NCBI RefSeq assembly: GCF_042646205.1
Contig: NZ_JBHRTF010000002.1
Span: 620,001 to 684,000, forward strand
Length of the DNA: 64,000 bases
Direction: 5' to 3'
DNA from: Cellvibrio fontiphilus_A
GTDB taxonomy: Bacteria; Pseudomonadota; Gammaproteobacteria; Pseudomonadales; Cellvibrionaceae
The notes beneath the pieces were generated by a model. It was not told where the DNA came from. It was given only the letters and a program-made list of their open reading frames with translations, and made no database searches. The position numbers and the translations under genes are program-made. Of this stretch, positions 26,501 to 34,333 are shown piece by piece. Every line of letters begins with the position of its first letter. Within the stretch, counting starts at the first letter, position 1.

Positions 26501-27364
26501 AATGGTGGTCTTGTAACGAAACCTACAACTACCAATATCACCGATCCCAATTTGCAAATACAAATAAGCCCTAACGGCCCCGTTAGTTTTACCAGCGACA
26601 ATTTAAATACGGGTATGTCGACATCGGGATCTATTGCGGGTAGTGGTTTTTCCGCCACAACGGGTGTTGGAGGTGGATTAGGTGGTGGACTAGGCGGCGG
26701 CTTAGGTGGCAGTGGACTAGGTGGTGGCTTTAGCAGCACCGTGAATACTGGAAGCGGATCAAGTGTGATACTTGGGCAAAATACTCAAGGTACCAACGTG
26801 CAAGTAACCACGCCGGGTGGCCAGACGACCAGCGTGACTACAACCCCTAGCGGCACTACTATCACCACCGGGCAAAACCAGCAGCAGGTGACAGGTACCA
26901 GCACCACCACTAATGTCACTAATTCGGGCACCTCTACGACTGCGCCTATCAATAACAATGGGCAAAGCATTACTAGCAATGTGGTTGATGACAGTCCTCA
27001 ATCGGGTAGTTTCGGTCCGTCAGGTATTACAACCACCGCACCTTTAGTTCCCGGTACGACTGTTACTGTATCGGCCTGCTGTTACAACCCCCCCACCACG
27101 GTGACCTTTACTCTGGCGTCAAGTGGTGTCACTGGTAGTAATATCTCCAAACCCGGTAGACACAGCAAAACAGCCAACGCCGAGGAGGAGCGGGTGATCA
27201 ATATTGATATGGGCACGGGTGAATTGGTGAGTATTGGCCTGGGTTCCGCCAACCAGCCGTTTTTTACCGCCCAACCTAACGACCCATTGGCACCTGTGGC
27301 CACAGGTTATGAAACCGATGAGGAATCCTTTGACCTCACCCTGACTTTCCCGGCCGCTAACTAA
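23519..27364 (+). CDS. Large secreted protein with cysteine-rich InlB-like repeats
   Basis: 1281 residues. AGGAG at 23507-23511 supports the ATG. 1-28 signal peptide (ATSLCAIAGS); 29-185 beta domain; 186-205 short Ser/Thr linker; about 264-930 roughly nine tandem repeats of 65-75 residues of the divergent InlB/Listeria-Bacteroides type (GYxFxxWxxxC...ANxxVTANF). Each has about four cysteines that could form disulfides. About 935-1200 is a Thr/Ser/Asn/Gln-rich low-complexity region with a GGGLGGGLGGGLGG stretch, and a final short beta domain contains SACCYNPP. No catalytic motif is seen, so an adhesin or matrix role is a guess. A small lipoprotein follows 13 bases later. Confidence 0.8.
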   Translation: MVLRIPAFLTKLAAAGLVMATSLCAIAGSLTNVSVVPADNTPGATTSYTFTYTTELDLNADTALLYVIFPPEFTVADGACDRIVSFTLNPDPGGVICRDSYGGFNEVGFSVNTTIGGGDSILGGTQVTVVVGGVTNPITPGDYNFDPFGGIGVDSGIYTADMTSPMMPTQIDVAPTQTVTIGTPSSSSSSTSSNASSSAASSSGALVDGTCGIAHTGTFAIDPPPETLCDTGTPASYSANATDYTWDCDGENGGSSANCSANLGFLITPAVTAEGTFECVPDLVAYGTGTTCTAMPSPGYDFDVWGMGDCDTVTTAVCPLNNVITDPVLNVIFVAGSTYNITTAVSPNDNAGTASCNPAQVASGSNTTCTATAAVGYNFSGWTGDCMGSSCNLTNITANKSVTANFSLKNYTISGSASPENGGSVICSGSVSHGSSGSCTATAETGYSFTSWSNCPSASANTCNFTSVTSNRNVTANFSANSNTVYGYTDTGRGEVSCTSPVLTGGTTTCTATPEFGHHLVKWTGCTSSGPNTCTAIVTGETEIIVSFAVNIYTLTGIAIPAEGGKFECGTWMHGDMGICQGSANPGYHLESVSGCSGDLEWCVTVPMTSNMEATATFKLNSYTLTGSANPVGTGNVSCPEKAEHGSAAGCTAEAVTGYRLKNWSLVCEDTDCSLENITADATVTANFEKIPTYNVSTSVSPVDSGRISCTKDILEGSSATCSAIAKDGFEFTGWGGDCAGTELSCVIANVTANKSVSATFAQTQAAGFNITVGFINAVGKPEATAIAGDQICSAPNPVAGGTTVRCNVDNYRLPGGNTFRGWEGGCTKVEGRTCIIENMASDKRLTIKMGSLATDSSTSLIKVKPAGAGSVWCTQSWANLPLFSNTITDYCQAEANQGYAFEAFVKTCSAAGICYATDYYLEARFKSVPNIPVVICESCNTSTTDTFTSTTNTTSTTSTPDANGTSTQSTVATTTNTQTGQTNTQISVALQDTNGGLVTKPTTTNITDPNLQIQISPNGPVSFTSDNLNTGMSTSGSIAGSGFSATTGVGGGLGGGLGGGLGGSGLGGGFSSTVNTGSGSSVILGQNTQGTNVQVTTPGGQTTSVTTTPSGTTITTGQNQQQVTGTSTTTNVTNSGTSTTAPINNNGQSITSNVVDDSPQSGSFGPSGITTTAPLVPGTTVTVSACCYNPPTTVTFTLASSGVTGSNISKPGRHSKTANAEEERVINIDMGTGELVSIGLGSANQPFFTAQPNDPLAPVATGYETDEESFDLTLTFPAAN
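24310..26310 (+). repeat. Tandem protein repeats, InlB-like, about 200-225 bp each
   Basis: About nine diverged copies in frame. The consensus reads roughly G-x-V-x-C, then 8-10 residues, C-T-A, G-Y-x-F-x-x-W, x-x-x-C, C-x-x-x-x-x-x-A-N-x-x-V-T-A-x-F. DNA identity between copies is low, indicating old duplication, and the last two copies are the most degenerate. Confidence 0.75.
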
Positions 27365-27377
27365 TTAGGAGCAGATG

Positions 27378-27689
27378 ATGAAAATGTCTTTGATTACTAA
27401 ATTCGTGCTCCTTGCGGCAGTGTCAGGTCTGGTTGCCTGTGGTGGCAGCGATAAAAAGGGTGGCAATAACACCAGTAGCGCGGCGGCGAGTAGCACCCCG
27501 GCCAGCAGTTCAGCGGCCAGTAGTTCGGTGATGAGTAATGTGATGGAGGTGGGTAAAGAATATCCCTATACCGCCAATACCAAAATCACCAACACTGGCA
27601 CTACCGATTTGGTAGTCACCCAAAAATACTATTGGGAGACCCAAGAAACCAAAGTGGTGTTGGTGGAGGGTAGTGCGACTATTGATTGA
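27378..27689 (+). CDS. Small Ser-linker lipoprotein
   Basis: 103 residues from the ATG at 27378, 6 bases after AGGAG; the in-frame ATG at 27375 sits too close. The lipoprotein signal ends in LVACGG, followed by a Ser/Ala linker and a 50-residue beta-rich C-terminal part (KEYPYTANTKITNTGTTDLVV). Located 13 bases after the repeat protein and before terminator copy 2, so it is probably in the same operon and may anchor or assist that protein. No family recognised. Confidence 0.75.
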   Translation: MKMSLITKFVLLAAVSGLVACGGSDKKGGNNTSSAAASSTPASSSAASSSVMSNVMEVGKEYPYTANTKITNTGTTDLVVTQKYYWETQETKVVLVEGSATID

Positions 27690-27707
27690 TGATGGATGGC
27701 GTTAAAT

Positions 27708-27747
27708 AAAAAGCCCCGGTGTTTTTTGAACTGCACCGGGGCTTTTT
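27708..27747 (+). terminator. Rho-independent terminator (copy 2)
   Basis: AAAAAGCCCCGGTG and CACCGGGGCTTTTT with a 12-base loop, following the small lipoprotein. It is nearly the same sequence as the terminator at 23356. Confidence 0.95.
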
Positions 27748-27788
27748 ATTTTCTGTGAAGCTGTCGGAAGGCGCTGCGCTTTTCCAAC

Positions 27789-28559
27789 CTACGAATCTGC
27801 TTTTATTTCAGCGGCGGTACTCGCCACAATTCGTATGCCATCTTTTCTTGCGGGTGGCATTTTGGCAATTTCGCTTTCAATCCAGTTTTTTACATCTTCG
27901 GTTAATTGCTTGCGGTCTTTACCTTCAGTGGCAAAAGGTTCGCTGATCACCACGCGAATGGTGCCGGGGTATTTAATTAAATTTTTAGTGGGCCAGCATT
28001 CGCCGGCGTTGTGGGCGATGGCGACTATAGGCACACCAGCGCTGATGGCGATGTCGGCGCCGCTGCGCGCGTAGTTACCGACTTGGCCCACCGGGGTGCG
28101 AGTACCTTCGGGGAACACTAATAAATTATTGCCCTGCTGCAAACGGCGCAGGCCGATGCGTTTAATATCTTTTAAGGCCTGCATAGGGTTGCTGCGATCG
28201 ATAGCGATAGGACGCAAACTCGCCAAACCCCAACCAAAAAATGGAATGCGGAATAATTCTTTTTTAAGGATGGTGCTGACCGGGCCAAAATAATATTGCA
28301 GGAACATGGTTTCCCAGGTGCTTTGGTGTTTGGCCATAACCACACAGGGAAATAAATCGCGGCGGCGCTCGCCGTGAATTTCAAAACGAATATTGCAGCA
28401 GACGCGCAACCAAAACATCACAAAACGGTTCCACAAAGTCACTATGCGCCAGCGCCAGGCGTAGGGAAATATTGGCCAAATAATCACGCCAATAAAACCA
28501 ATCAATACGCTGCTAACGTTGTAACCAATAGTAAAAAGTAAACTGCGAAGTTTAAGCAC
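27789..28559 (-). CDS. plsC: 1-acyl-sn-glycerol-3-phosphate acyltransferase
   Basis: 256 residues of the PlsC family, which acylates lysophosphatidate to phosphatidate at the inner membrane. The catalytic box is AKHQSTWETMF (HX4-acidic type with Glu in place of Asp, common in this subgroup) and the glycerophosphate-binding box is FPEGTRTPVG. An N-terminal hydrophobic helix anchors it. The start is GTG at 28559 with AGGA 6-7 bases upstream. It lies 11 bases after gmhB, in the same minus-strand operon. Confidence 0.9.
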   Translation of the reverse strand: MLKLRSLLFTIGYNVSSVLIGFIGVIIWPIFPYAWRWRIVTLWNRFVMFWLRVCCNIRFEIHGERRRDLFPCVVMAKHQSTWETMFLQYYFGPVSTILKKELFRIPFFGWGLASLRPIAIDRSNPMQALKDIKRIGLRRLQQGNNLLVFPEGTRTPVGQVGNYARSGADIAISAGVPIVAIAHNAGECWPTKNLIKYPGTIRVVISEPFATEGKDRKQLTEDVKNWIESEIAKMPPARKDGIRIVASTAAEIKADS

Positions 28560-28570
28560 GTTAATTCCTG

Positions 28571-29158
28571 TTAGGAGTTTTGGGTGAGGGCGTCGGCAAG
28601 AATAAAATCTGCTGCTGCACTCAGGTTATCAAATACCAATACTTGTTCTTGGGCGATTAGCGGGCTGTCAGTTTGCAAACTCGCATCGGCTAATTGCGCC
28701 AGGGTTGTTTCGCCCTTGCCGGTTTTTACCAGCACAGGTTTGCAGCCTTTTTGTACGCCCGCTTGTAAATCGCGCAGGCTGTCGCCAATAAAATAACTGG
28801 ATTCCACCGAGGTGTTAAATTCGGCTTCAATGGCATCGAGCATGCCCGGTTTGGGTTTGCGGCATTTGCAGCTGTCATCCGGGTGATGGGGGCAATAAAA
28901 AATCCCGCCCAATTCGCCGCCTTGTTCTTCCACCAGTGCGGTTAATTTTTCGTGCATGGCTTCCAGGTCTTCCAGCTCAAATTTACCTTTGGCCAAACCC
29001 GCTTGGTTGGTGGCAACGACTACCGTAAAACCTGCTTTGCTTAAGCGCGCAATAGCCTCAATGCTGCCGCTAATGGGCAGATATTCGTCAGCCGATTTTA
29101 CGTAGTCGTCGCGGTCGTGATTTATTACACCATCGCGGTCGAGAATAATTAGTTTCAT
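28571..29158 (-). CDS. gmhB: D-glycero-beta-D-manno-heptose-1,7-bisphosphate 7-phosphatase
   Basis: 195 residues. The HAD motif I LDRDGVINHD begins the protein when the ATG at 29158 is used; the longer frame from 29203 adds 15 residues coded by a palindromic repeat and is rejected. Motif II is VVATNQAGLAKG, the zinc loop is CPHHPDDSCKCRKPKPG and motif III/IV is FIGDSLRDLQAG. It dephosphorylates the heptose bisphosphate for lipopolysaccharide core. Between glyS and plsC on the minus strand, a common gammaproteobacterial order. Confidence 0.93.
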   Translation of the reverse strand: MKLIILDRDGVINHDRDDYVKSADEYLPISGSIEAIARLSKAGFTVVVATNQAGLAKGKFELEDLEAMHEKLTALVEEQGGELGGIFYCPHHPDDSCKCRKPKPGMLDAIEAEFNTSVESSYFIGDSLRDLQAGVQKGCKPVLVKTGKGETTLAQLADASLQTDSPLIAQEQVLVFDNLSAAADFILADALTQNS

Positions 29159-29176
29159 GGTGTTCTCAGTGATAGA

Positions 29177-29323
29177 ACCCCCTCCCAGCCTCCCCCTTTT
29201 CAAGGGGGAGGGGCTTTACTTCCCACTTAATGCGCCGTACCAGTTCCCTCCCTTTATGAAGGGGAGGGCCAGGGTGGGGTAGTAACTCCCTCCCTTTTTT
29301 AAGGGGAGGGTTGGGGTGGGGTT
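29177..29323. repeat. Cluster of three G/C-rich palindromic repeats
   Basis: Three successive hairpins between glyS and gmhB: CTCCCCCTT/AAGGGGGAG, CTCCCTTTATGAAGGGGAG and CTCCCTTTTTTAAGGGGAG, separated by GGTGGGG-type spacers. The same family occurs at 46187. They may also terminate or stabilise the glyS transcript. Confidence 0.8.
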
Positions 29324-29327
29324 AGAT

Positions 29328-31403
29328 TTAGTTTTTCGCCGGCACCAAATAGGAAATATCCGCGACTTCCAAAAACAAACCGCGCAGTTTGGATAACAAC
29401 GCCAAACGGTTTTGTTGCAGCGCGGCGTCATCACACATCACCATCACGCTATCAAAAAATGCATCCACTGTTGGTTGCAAATCGGCGAGTGCAGCGAGGG
29501 CCTTGGTGTATTCACGCGCGGCAAACAAAGGTGCAACTACCGCTTCTTTGGCGCTGATGGCTTGCGCGAGATTTTTCTCTGCATCTTCCTGCAGCAAAGC
29601 CGAATTTACGTCGCTATTCACCGCCGCATTTTGCTTGGCGAGAATATTGGATACACGCTTATTTGCGGCAGCGAGTGCCTGCGCTTGCGGCAATTTGCTG
29701 AACTCGTTTACGGCGAGCACGCGCTGGTTAATATCCAGTGGTTGCGATAATTGTTTTGCGGTGACGGATTGGAATACTTCCGCTGGAATCTGCGCATCTT
29801 CAAACATCGCGCGGAAACGGTCGAGCATATAGCCGAGCACTTGCTCAACCAGCTCATCACCCACAGTCAGATTTTTGTGCTGCGCTTTGGCGAAGGTTAA
29901 TAACTCGCGCAAATCCAGCGTCAGGTTTTTTTCCACCAATAAACGCAATACGGCGATGCTCGCACGGCGCAAAGCGAATGGATCTTTGGAGCCGGATGGT
30001 TGTTGGCCAATACCAAAAATACCGCTGATGGTATCCAAACGATCCGCCAGCGCGATAATGGTGCCGGTGATAGTTTGCGGCAATTGGTCGCCCGCAAAAC
30101 GCGGCATATATTGTTCGTTCATCGCCGCCGCGACTTCGGCATTTTCGCCGTCGTTCAGCGCGTAGTAGTAACCGGCGATACCTTGCATATCGTCAAACTC
30201 GCCCACCATATTGGTGACCAGATCCGACTTACACAATTGCGCGGCGCGTTCTGCTGAAGCAGAGTCTGCATTTAATTTGCCAGCGATCAGCTTTGCCAAA
30301 CCTGCTACGCGTTCAGTTTTATCGTAGATAGTTCCAAGCTGTGCCTGGAATACGATGGTTTTTAACCGTTCGCGCAGTGAAGCCAGAGTGGTTTTTTTAT
30401 CGGTTTCAAAAAAGAAAGCCGCATCGGACAAGCGTGGGCGAATCACACGCTCGTTGCCATTGATAATTTGCGCGGCGTCTTTGCTTTCAATATTCGCTAC
30501 GGTGATGAAATTATTTTTCAACTTGCCGTTGGCATCTACCACGTGGAAATATTTTTGGTGCTCTTTCATGGAAGCGATCAAGGCTTCTGCGGGAACAGCC
30601 AGGAAGCGTTCTTCAAATTTTCCGGTGAGTGCGACAGGCCATTCAACCAAAGCGGTTACTTCGTCCAGAAGATCAGCATCAATCACGGCAACGCCGCCAA
30701 CTTTTTTCGCTTCAGCTTCGACTTGTTGTTGGATGGTTGCGCTGCGCTCAGCAAAATCCGCTACTACATAGCCGGTATTTTTTAAAACACTGGCGTAATC
30801 ACTGGCGTTGGCTAATTCAATACTGTTGTTGTAGTGGAAGCGATGGCCGCGTGTGGTGCGACCAGCGCTTAAACCCAGCACCGACGCATTAACTACCTCG
30901 CTGCCAAACAGCATCACTAACCAGTGTACCGGGCGCACAAATTCTTCGCGGGTTGAACCCCACTTCATGCGTTTGGCGATAGGTAATTTTGCCAGCGCAT
31001 CGCTTACGATTTTTTCCAACAGCGCGGTGGTTTTTTGGCCTTGTTGTGAAATACGTGCAACCAGTTTTTCCGCTTTGCCATCGCTTTCGGCTTTTAATTC
31101 AGAAGCAGCAATGCCATTTTTTTCGGCAAAGGCGAGTGCAGCTTTGGTGGGTTCGCCATCTTTAAAGGCAATCGCCGCTGGTGGCCCCCACACAACCAAT
31201 TCTTTGGAGGGCGTTTCGCTCGCAAGATTTTCTACCAACACAGCCAAACGGCGCGGGGCGGCATAGGCTTTGACTGAGCTAAACGATAATTCCAGCGCGG
31301 TTAAATCCGCTTGAATGCTTTCCACGAAGGCATTCATCAAATTTTTTAAATTTTTTGGGGGCAGTTCTTCGGTGCCCAACTCAACCAGAAAATCAGCAGA
31401 CAT
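29328..31403 (-). CDS. glyS: Glycyl-tRNA synthetase beta subunit
   Basis: 691 residues, full length for the bacterial alpha2-beta2 enzyme. It begins MSADFLVELGTEELPPKNL, the family signature, contains the HD-like region DRLDTISGIFGIGQQPSGSKDPFALRR, and ends in the anticodon-binding DALR-like domain. It charges tRNA-Gly together with GlyQ. The start shares one base with the glyQ stop, and GAGGAG lies upstream, indicating coupled translation. Confidence 0.97.
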   Translation of the reverse strand: MSADFLVELGTEELPPKNLKNLMNAFVESIQADLTALELSFSSVKAYAAPRRLAVLVENLASETPSKELVVWGPPAAIAFKDGEPTKAALAFAEKNGIAASELKAESDGKAEKLVARISQQGQKTTALLEKIVSDALAKLPIAKRMKWGSTREEFVRPVHWLVMLFGSEVVNASVLGLSAGRTTRGHRFHYNNSIELANASDYASVLKNTGYVVADFAERSATIQQQVEAEAKKVGGVAVIDADLLDEVTALVEWPVALTGKFEERFLAVPAEALIASMKEHQKYFHVVDANGKLKNNFITVANIESKDAAQIINGNERVIRPRLSDAAFFFETDKKTTLASLRERLKTIVFQAQLGTIYDKTERVAGLAKLIAGKLNADSASAERAAQLCKSDLVTNMVGEFDDMQGIAGYYYALNDGENAEVAAAMNEQYMPRFAGDQLPQTITGTIIALADRLDTISGIFGIGQQPSGSKDPFALRRASIAVLRLLVEKNLTLDLRELLTFAKAQHKNLTVGDELVEQVLGYMLDRFRAMFEDAQIPAEVFQSVTAKQLSQPLDINQRVLAVNEFSKLPQAQALAAANKRVSNILAKQNAAVNSDVNSALLQEDAEKNLAQAISAKEAVVAPLFAAREYTKALAALADLQPTVDAFFDSVMVMCDDAALQQNRLALLSKLRGLFLEVADISYLVPAKN

Positions 31404-32368
31404 TATTTAATCTCCTCAGCAGAGCTAGCGGCAATCGCTGCAAGCATCTCTGCTCTTAAGGCTTCAGGTGCAAGTGGGAAGCCGAGGGCTTTGCGGCTAT
31501 CGTAGTAGGCTTGGGCAACGGCGCGTGACAAGGTGCGCACACGCAAAATAAAACGCTGGCGCTCGGTTACGGAAATCGCGTGGCGCGCATCCAGCAAGTT
31601 AAACGCGTGGGAGGCTTTCATCACCATTTCATAGGCGGGCAGCGGCAGATTTTTTTCCATCAGGCGCTGGCTTTCTTTTTCGTAGAAATCGAAATTGCTG
31701 AATAAAAATGCAGTGTCGGCTTCTTCAAAGTTGTAGGTGGATTGCTCCACTTCGTTTTGATGGAACACATCGCCGTAGGTGACCTTGTCGCCGTTGGGGT
31801 TGATCGTCCAGACCAAATCAAAAATCGAATCCACGCCTTGCAGGTACATCGCAATACGCTCAATACCGTAGGTGATTTCGCCAGTGACCGGGAAACACTC
31901 CAAGCCGCCCACTTGTTGGAAGTAAGTAAATTGCGTTACTTCCATACCGTTTAACCAGACTTCCCAACCCAGACCCCAGGCGCCCAATGTGGGCGATTCC
32001 CAGTTGTCTTCCACAAAGCGGATGTCATGCACGTTGGTGTCGATACCCATTTCGCGCAGCGAGCCGAGATACAAATCCTGAATATTGGCGGGCGAGGGTT
32101 TCATCGCCACCTGGAATTGGTAGTAGTGCTGCAGGCGGTTGGGATTTTCGCCGTAGCGGCCGTCTTTGGGGCGACGGCAAGGCTGGACGTAGGCGGTGTT
32201 CCAGGTTTCCGGGCCGATAGCGCGCAGGAAGGTGGCGGGGTGGAAGGTGCCGGCGCCGACTTCGAGGTCGAGCGGTTGCAGAATTACGCAGCCTTGGCGC
32301 GCCCAATAATCTTGCAGGGCGAGGATCAGCCCCTGGAAAGTGCTTACGTCATAGCGTTTGTCAGACAT
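31403..32368 (-). CDS. glyQ: Glycyl-tRNA synthetase alpha subunit
   Basis: 321 residues starting MSDKRYDVSTFQGLILALQ at 32368. A longer frame back to 32548 would add 60 residues that overlap the divergent cytochrome gene leader and is rejected. Class II synthetase catalytic motifs include GCVILQPLDLEVGAGT, YVQPCRRPKDGRYGENPNRLQ and GWEVWLNGMEVTQFTYFQQ. The first gene of glyQ-glyS-gmhB-plsC on the minus strand. Confidence 0.97.
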   Translation of the reverse strand: MSDKRYDVSTFQGLILALQDYWARQGCVILQPLDLEVGAGTFHPATFLRAIGPETWNTAYVQPCRRPKDGRYGENPNRLQHYYQFQVAMKPSPANIQDLYLGSLREMGIDTNVHDIRFVEDNWESPTLGAWGLGWEVWLNGMEVTQFTYFQQVGGLECFPVTGEITYGIERIAMYLQGVDSIFDLVWTINPNGDKVTYGDVFHQNEVEQSTYNFEEADTAFLFSNFDFYEKESQRLMEKNLPLPAYEMVMKASHAFNLLDARHAISVTERQRFILRVRTLSRAVAQAYYDSRKALGFPLAPEALRAEMLAAIAASSAEEIK

Positions 32369-32535
32369 GGCAGACTCAGTTAAGAAAAGTGATCGAAGAA
32401 ATTGGAAAATGGCGGCGATTATAGCCATCAAACCTGCACAATGGCAGCGCTTGCCCCCGTTCTGTAAAAATACCGCCGGTCGCCGGCACCAGAGTCGTAT
32501 CAAGCTTGTCACATCAGCCTTTAAAAGGAGCAACC

Positions 32536-33081
32536 ATGGATACCCCACAAAAATTCAGCCCGCTTACCATCGCCCTGCATTGGCTGATTGCCTTTGCCAT
32601 GATCGCCATGTTGGCGGTGGGTTTTTACATGTCTATATATGAGGTTTACCCGCTCTACGATTGGCATAAATCCTTCGGTGTGGCGATTTTTGCGGTGATA
32701 TTGCTGCGCGTGTGGTGGCGGATTAAAAACGGTTGGCCTAAACCCCTGCGTGAATACCCGCAATTCCAACAGCGTTTGGCGCGGGTAACGCACTGGGTAT
32801 TGATTATTGGCACGCTGCTGATGCCTATCTCCGGCATGCTGTATTCCGGTTTGGGCGGCTGGGGCATCAAGGTATTTGGTTGGGTTATGGTGCCCGGCAA
32901 TAAAAACCCCGCTACCGGTCAGACTGAACCCATCCACGCCGGCCTTGCGCAGCTGGGCGCCTTTACCCATGAGTGGCTGGGTTATGTGCTGGTGGTGACT
33001 GTCTTGCTGCATATGGCGGGCGCGCTCAAACACCATCTGTTCGACAGGGATCGCACCCTGCTGCGCATGCTCGGGCGTTAA
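32536..33081 (+). CDS. Cytochrome b561
   Basis: 181 residues with four membrane helices and the histidines expected to ligate two b haems: ALHWLIAF (helix 1), LYDWHKSFG (helix 2), VTHWVLII and FTHEWLGYVL, with HMAGALKHHLF at the end. The family transfers electrons within the inner membrane, in some members from ubiquinol to superoxide. AAGGAG at 32525 lies 5 bases before the ATG, and an in-frame upstream extension to 32506 is not needed. Divergent from glyQ. Confidence 0.9.
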   Translation: MDTPQKFSPLTIALHWLIAFAMIAMLAVGFYMSIYEVYPLYDWHKSFGVAIFAVILLRVWWRIKNGWPKPLREYPQFQQRLARVTHWVLIIGTLLMPISGMLYSGLGGWGIKVFGWVMVPGNKNPATGQTEPIHAGLAQLGAFTHEWLGYVLVVTVLLHMAGALKHHLFDRDRTLLRMLGR

Positions 33082-33116
33082 GCGGTAGCGCGGGGAACCA
33101 AGGCGAAAGGCCAGCA

Positions 33117-33219
33117 GAGTAAAGCCTGCGTAAACGCCGGGTAAAGCCAGCGTAAACAGAGTAAATAGCGCGTAAAGCGGGAGTAACAGGGGCGTAAAAG
33201 CCGGTTTACACGGGTTTAA
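33117..33219. repeat. Helically phased GTAAA array
   Basis: GTAAA (or GTAAC) occurs at 33119, 33130, 33141, 33152, 33161, 33172, 33183 and 33194, then its reverse complement TTTAC at 33205. All steps are 11 bp except one of 9. Flanks tend to GC before and GCC after. The array lies between the cytochrome b561 stop and the CBS-domain gene. Confidence 0.8.
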
Positions 33220-33323
33220 TTTGGCCGGGGAGAGGCCTATCTTGAATTTACGGCGCCAACAAACAGGCGCAGCTTGAACTCCCGGGCCTTTAGGCAGGCC
33301 CTTTTTAAGAGCAGGAATAAGCG

Positions 33324-33896
33324 ATGAAAAATTTATCTGTGTTCGCCTTGGCCACTAACGATCACCTGGTTCAACCGGAAGAATTTGAAGATATCAAGGC
33401 TGCCACGCCGGCACTGGCGATACTGACCGATTTTCGCAGCCATAAGCCCCACATGGTGGATAGTCACCTGGAGGCGTCCGAGGCGCTGGAATTAATGCGC
33501 GGTGAAAATGTGACTATCAAACTGGTGGTGGATGCCCACAAAGAGTTTGTGGGGGTAATTAGCCTGGATGATCTGTCCCATCACCGTATGTTGTTGAAAC
33601 AAGCGGAACTGCACCTGAAACACGACGAACTGCTGGTGCGCGACTTGATGCACTCACGCACTGAGATTCGCGCCATAGATTACGAGCAATTCAGAAAATG
33701 CACGGTGGGCGATATTGTTTCCACCCTGAAAAAATCCCACCGGGAATACCTGCTGGTGGTGGATAAAGAAGCACACCATATTCGCGGCATAGTATCGGCC
33801 AGCGAGATCGCCAGCCGTTTACATACGCCGGTGGAGATTGAAAAAGAACTGACCTTTATGGATATCTTCAGCGCCGTTGCCGTTAAGGTGCACTGA
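33324..33896 (+). CDS. Two-CBS-domain protein
   Basis: 190 residues. Two CBS repeats, about 38-85 (HMVDSHLEASEALELM..LVVDAHKEFVGVISLDDL) and 106-180 (LVRDLMHSRTEIRAI..LLVVDKEAHHIRGIVSASEIASRL). CBS pairs usually bind adenine nucleotides and regulate an attached or partner protein; none is fused here. No signal peptide or membrane segment, so cytoplasmic. It is monocistronic with a terminator at 33951, and the phased GTAAA array lies in its upstream region. Confidence 0.85.
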   Translation: MKNLSVFALATNDHLVQPEEFEDIKAATPALAILTDFRSHKPHMVDSHLEASEALELMRGENVTIKLVVDAHKEFVGVISLDDLSHHRMLLKQAELHLKHDELLVRDLMHSRTEIRAIDYEQFRKCTVGDIVSTLKKSHREYLLVVDKEAHHIRGIVSASEIASRLHTPVEIEKELTFMDIFSAVAVKVH

Positions 33897-33950
33897 GTCA
33901 GGTCAAGCCTGGCCCCCCGTTTTTACCAACCCACTGTTTTACTCCTTGAT

Positions 33951-33975
33951 GGGCGCCGAAAGGCGCTCTTTTTTT
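33951..33975 (+). terminator. Rho-independent terminator
   Basis: GGGCGCC, loop GAAA, GGCGCTC, then seven T. One mismatch in the stem; follows the CBS-domain gene. Confidence 0.85.
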
Positions 33976-34333
33976 ATCCCAAACCCGGTTCGGACTGTCC
34001 TAAAGGCTGCAAACAGCCCTGACGTGCGTTGAGACACGCGCCACAATGCTGGCTGTTGTTACCTGGGGTAACCATCCTATCTTTTTGATTTTTATAGAAA
34101 TCTTGTGCTGTGGCGCAGGTTTTTATACCACCTTGCGGCAGAACTCAAAACTGGGACGATTCCGGTCGCCGACAGGAGGATTCTGATAGCACAGGGTTAT
34201 TGAAAAGTGAGTCACTCTTTCTAATAACAACAGGCCGCCAGTTGCTCTTGGCAGCTAGCTCACAGGGCTCGGTAACCCCGGCATCATCCAGTTGAATAAT
34301 TGATAACAACTCCCTGTCACTGATGAGGTGAAC
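33976..34333. other. Long upstream region of the GH81 gene
   Basis: About 360 bases without a convincing gene; a 61-codon frame at 34110 has no ribosome-binding site. A short palindrome AGTGAGTCACT lies at about 34206-34216, and AATAACAAC at 34223-34231. I could not place a promoter with confidence. Confidence 0.4.

Noticed and set aside
29159..29203. N-terminal extension of GmhB
   Set aside because: The extra 15 residues come from the palindromic repeat; HAD motif I begins right after the ATG at 29158.
32369..32548. 60-residue N-terminal extension of GlyQ
   Set aside because: GlyQ proteins begin close to the MSDKRYDVSTFQG-type sequence, and the extension overlaps the divergent cytochrome gene and its ribosome-binding site.
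33117..33219. CRISPR-like array
   Set aside because: The repeat unit is only 11 bp with no spacers of 30 bp or so, and no cas genes are present.
34110..34295. 61-codon frame upstream of GH81
   Set aside because: No ribosome-binding site, low-complexity product and no coupling to the GH81 start.
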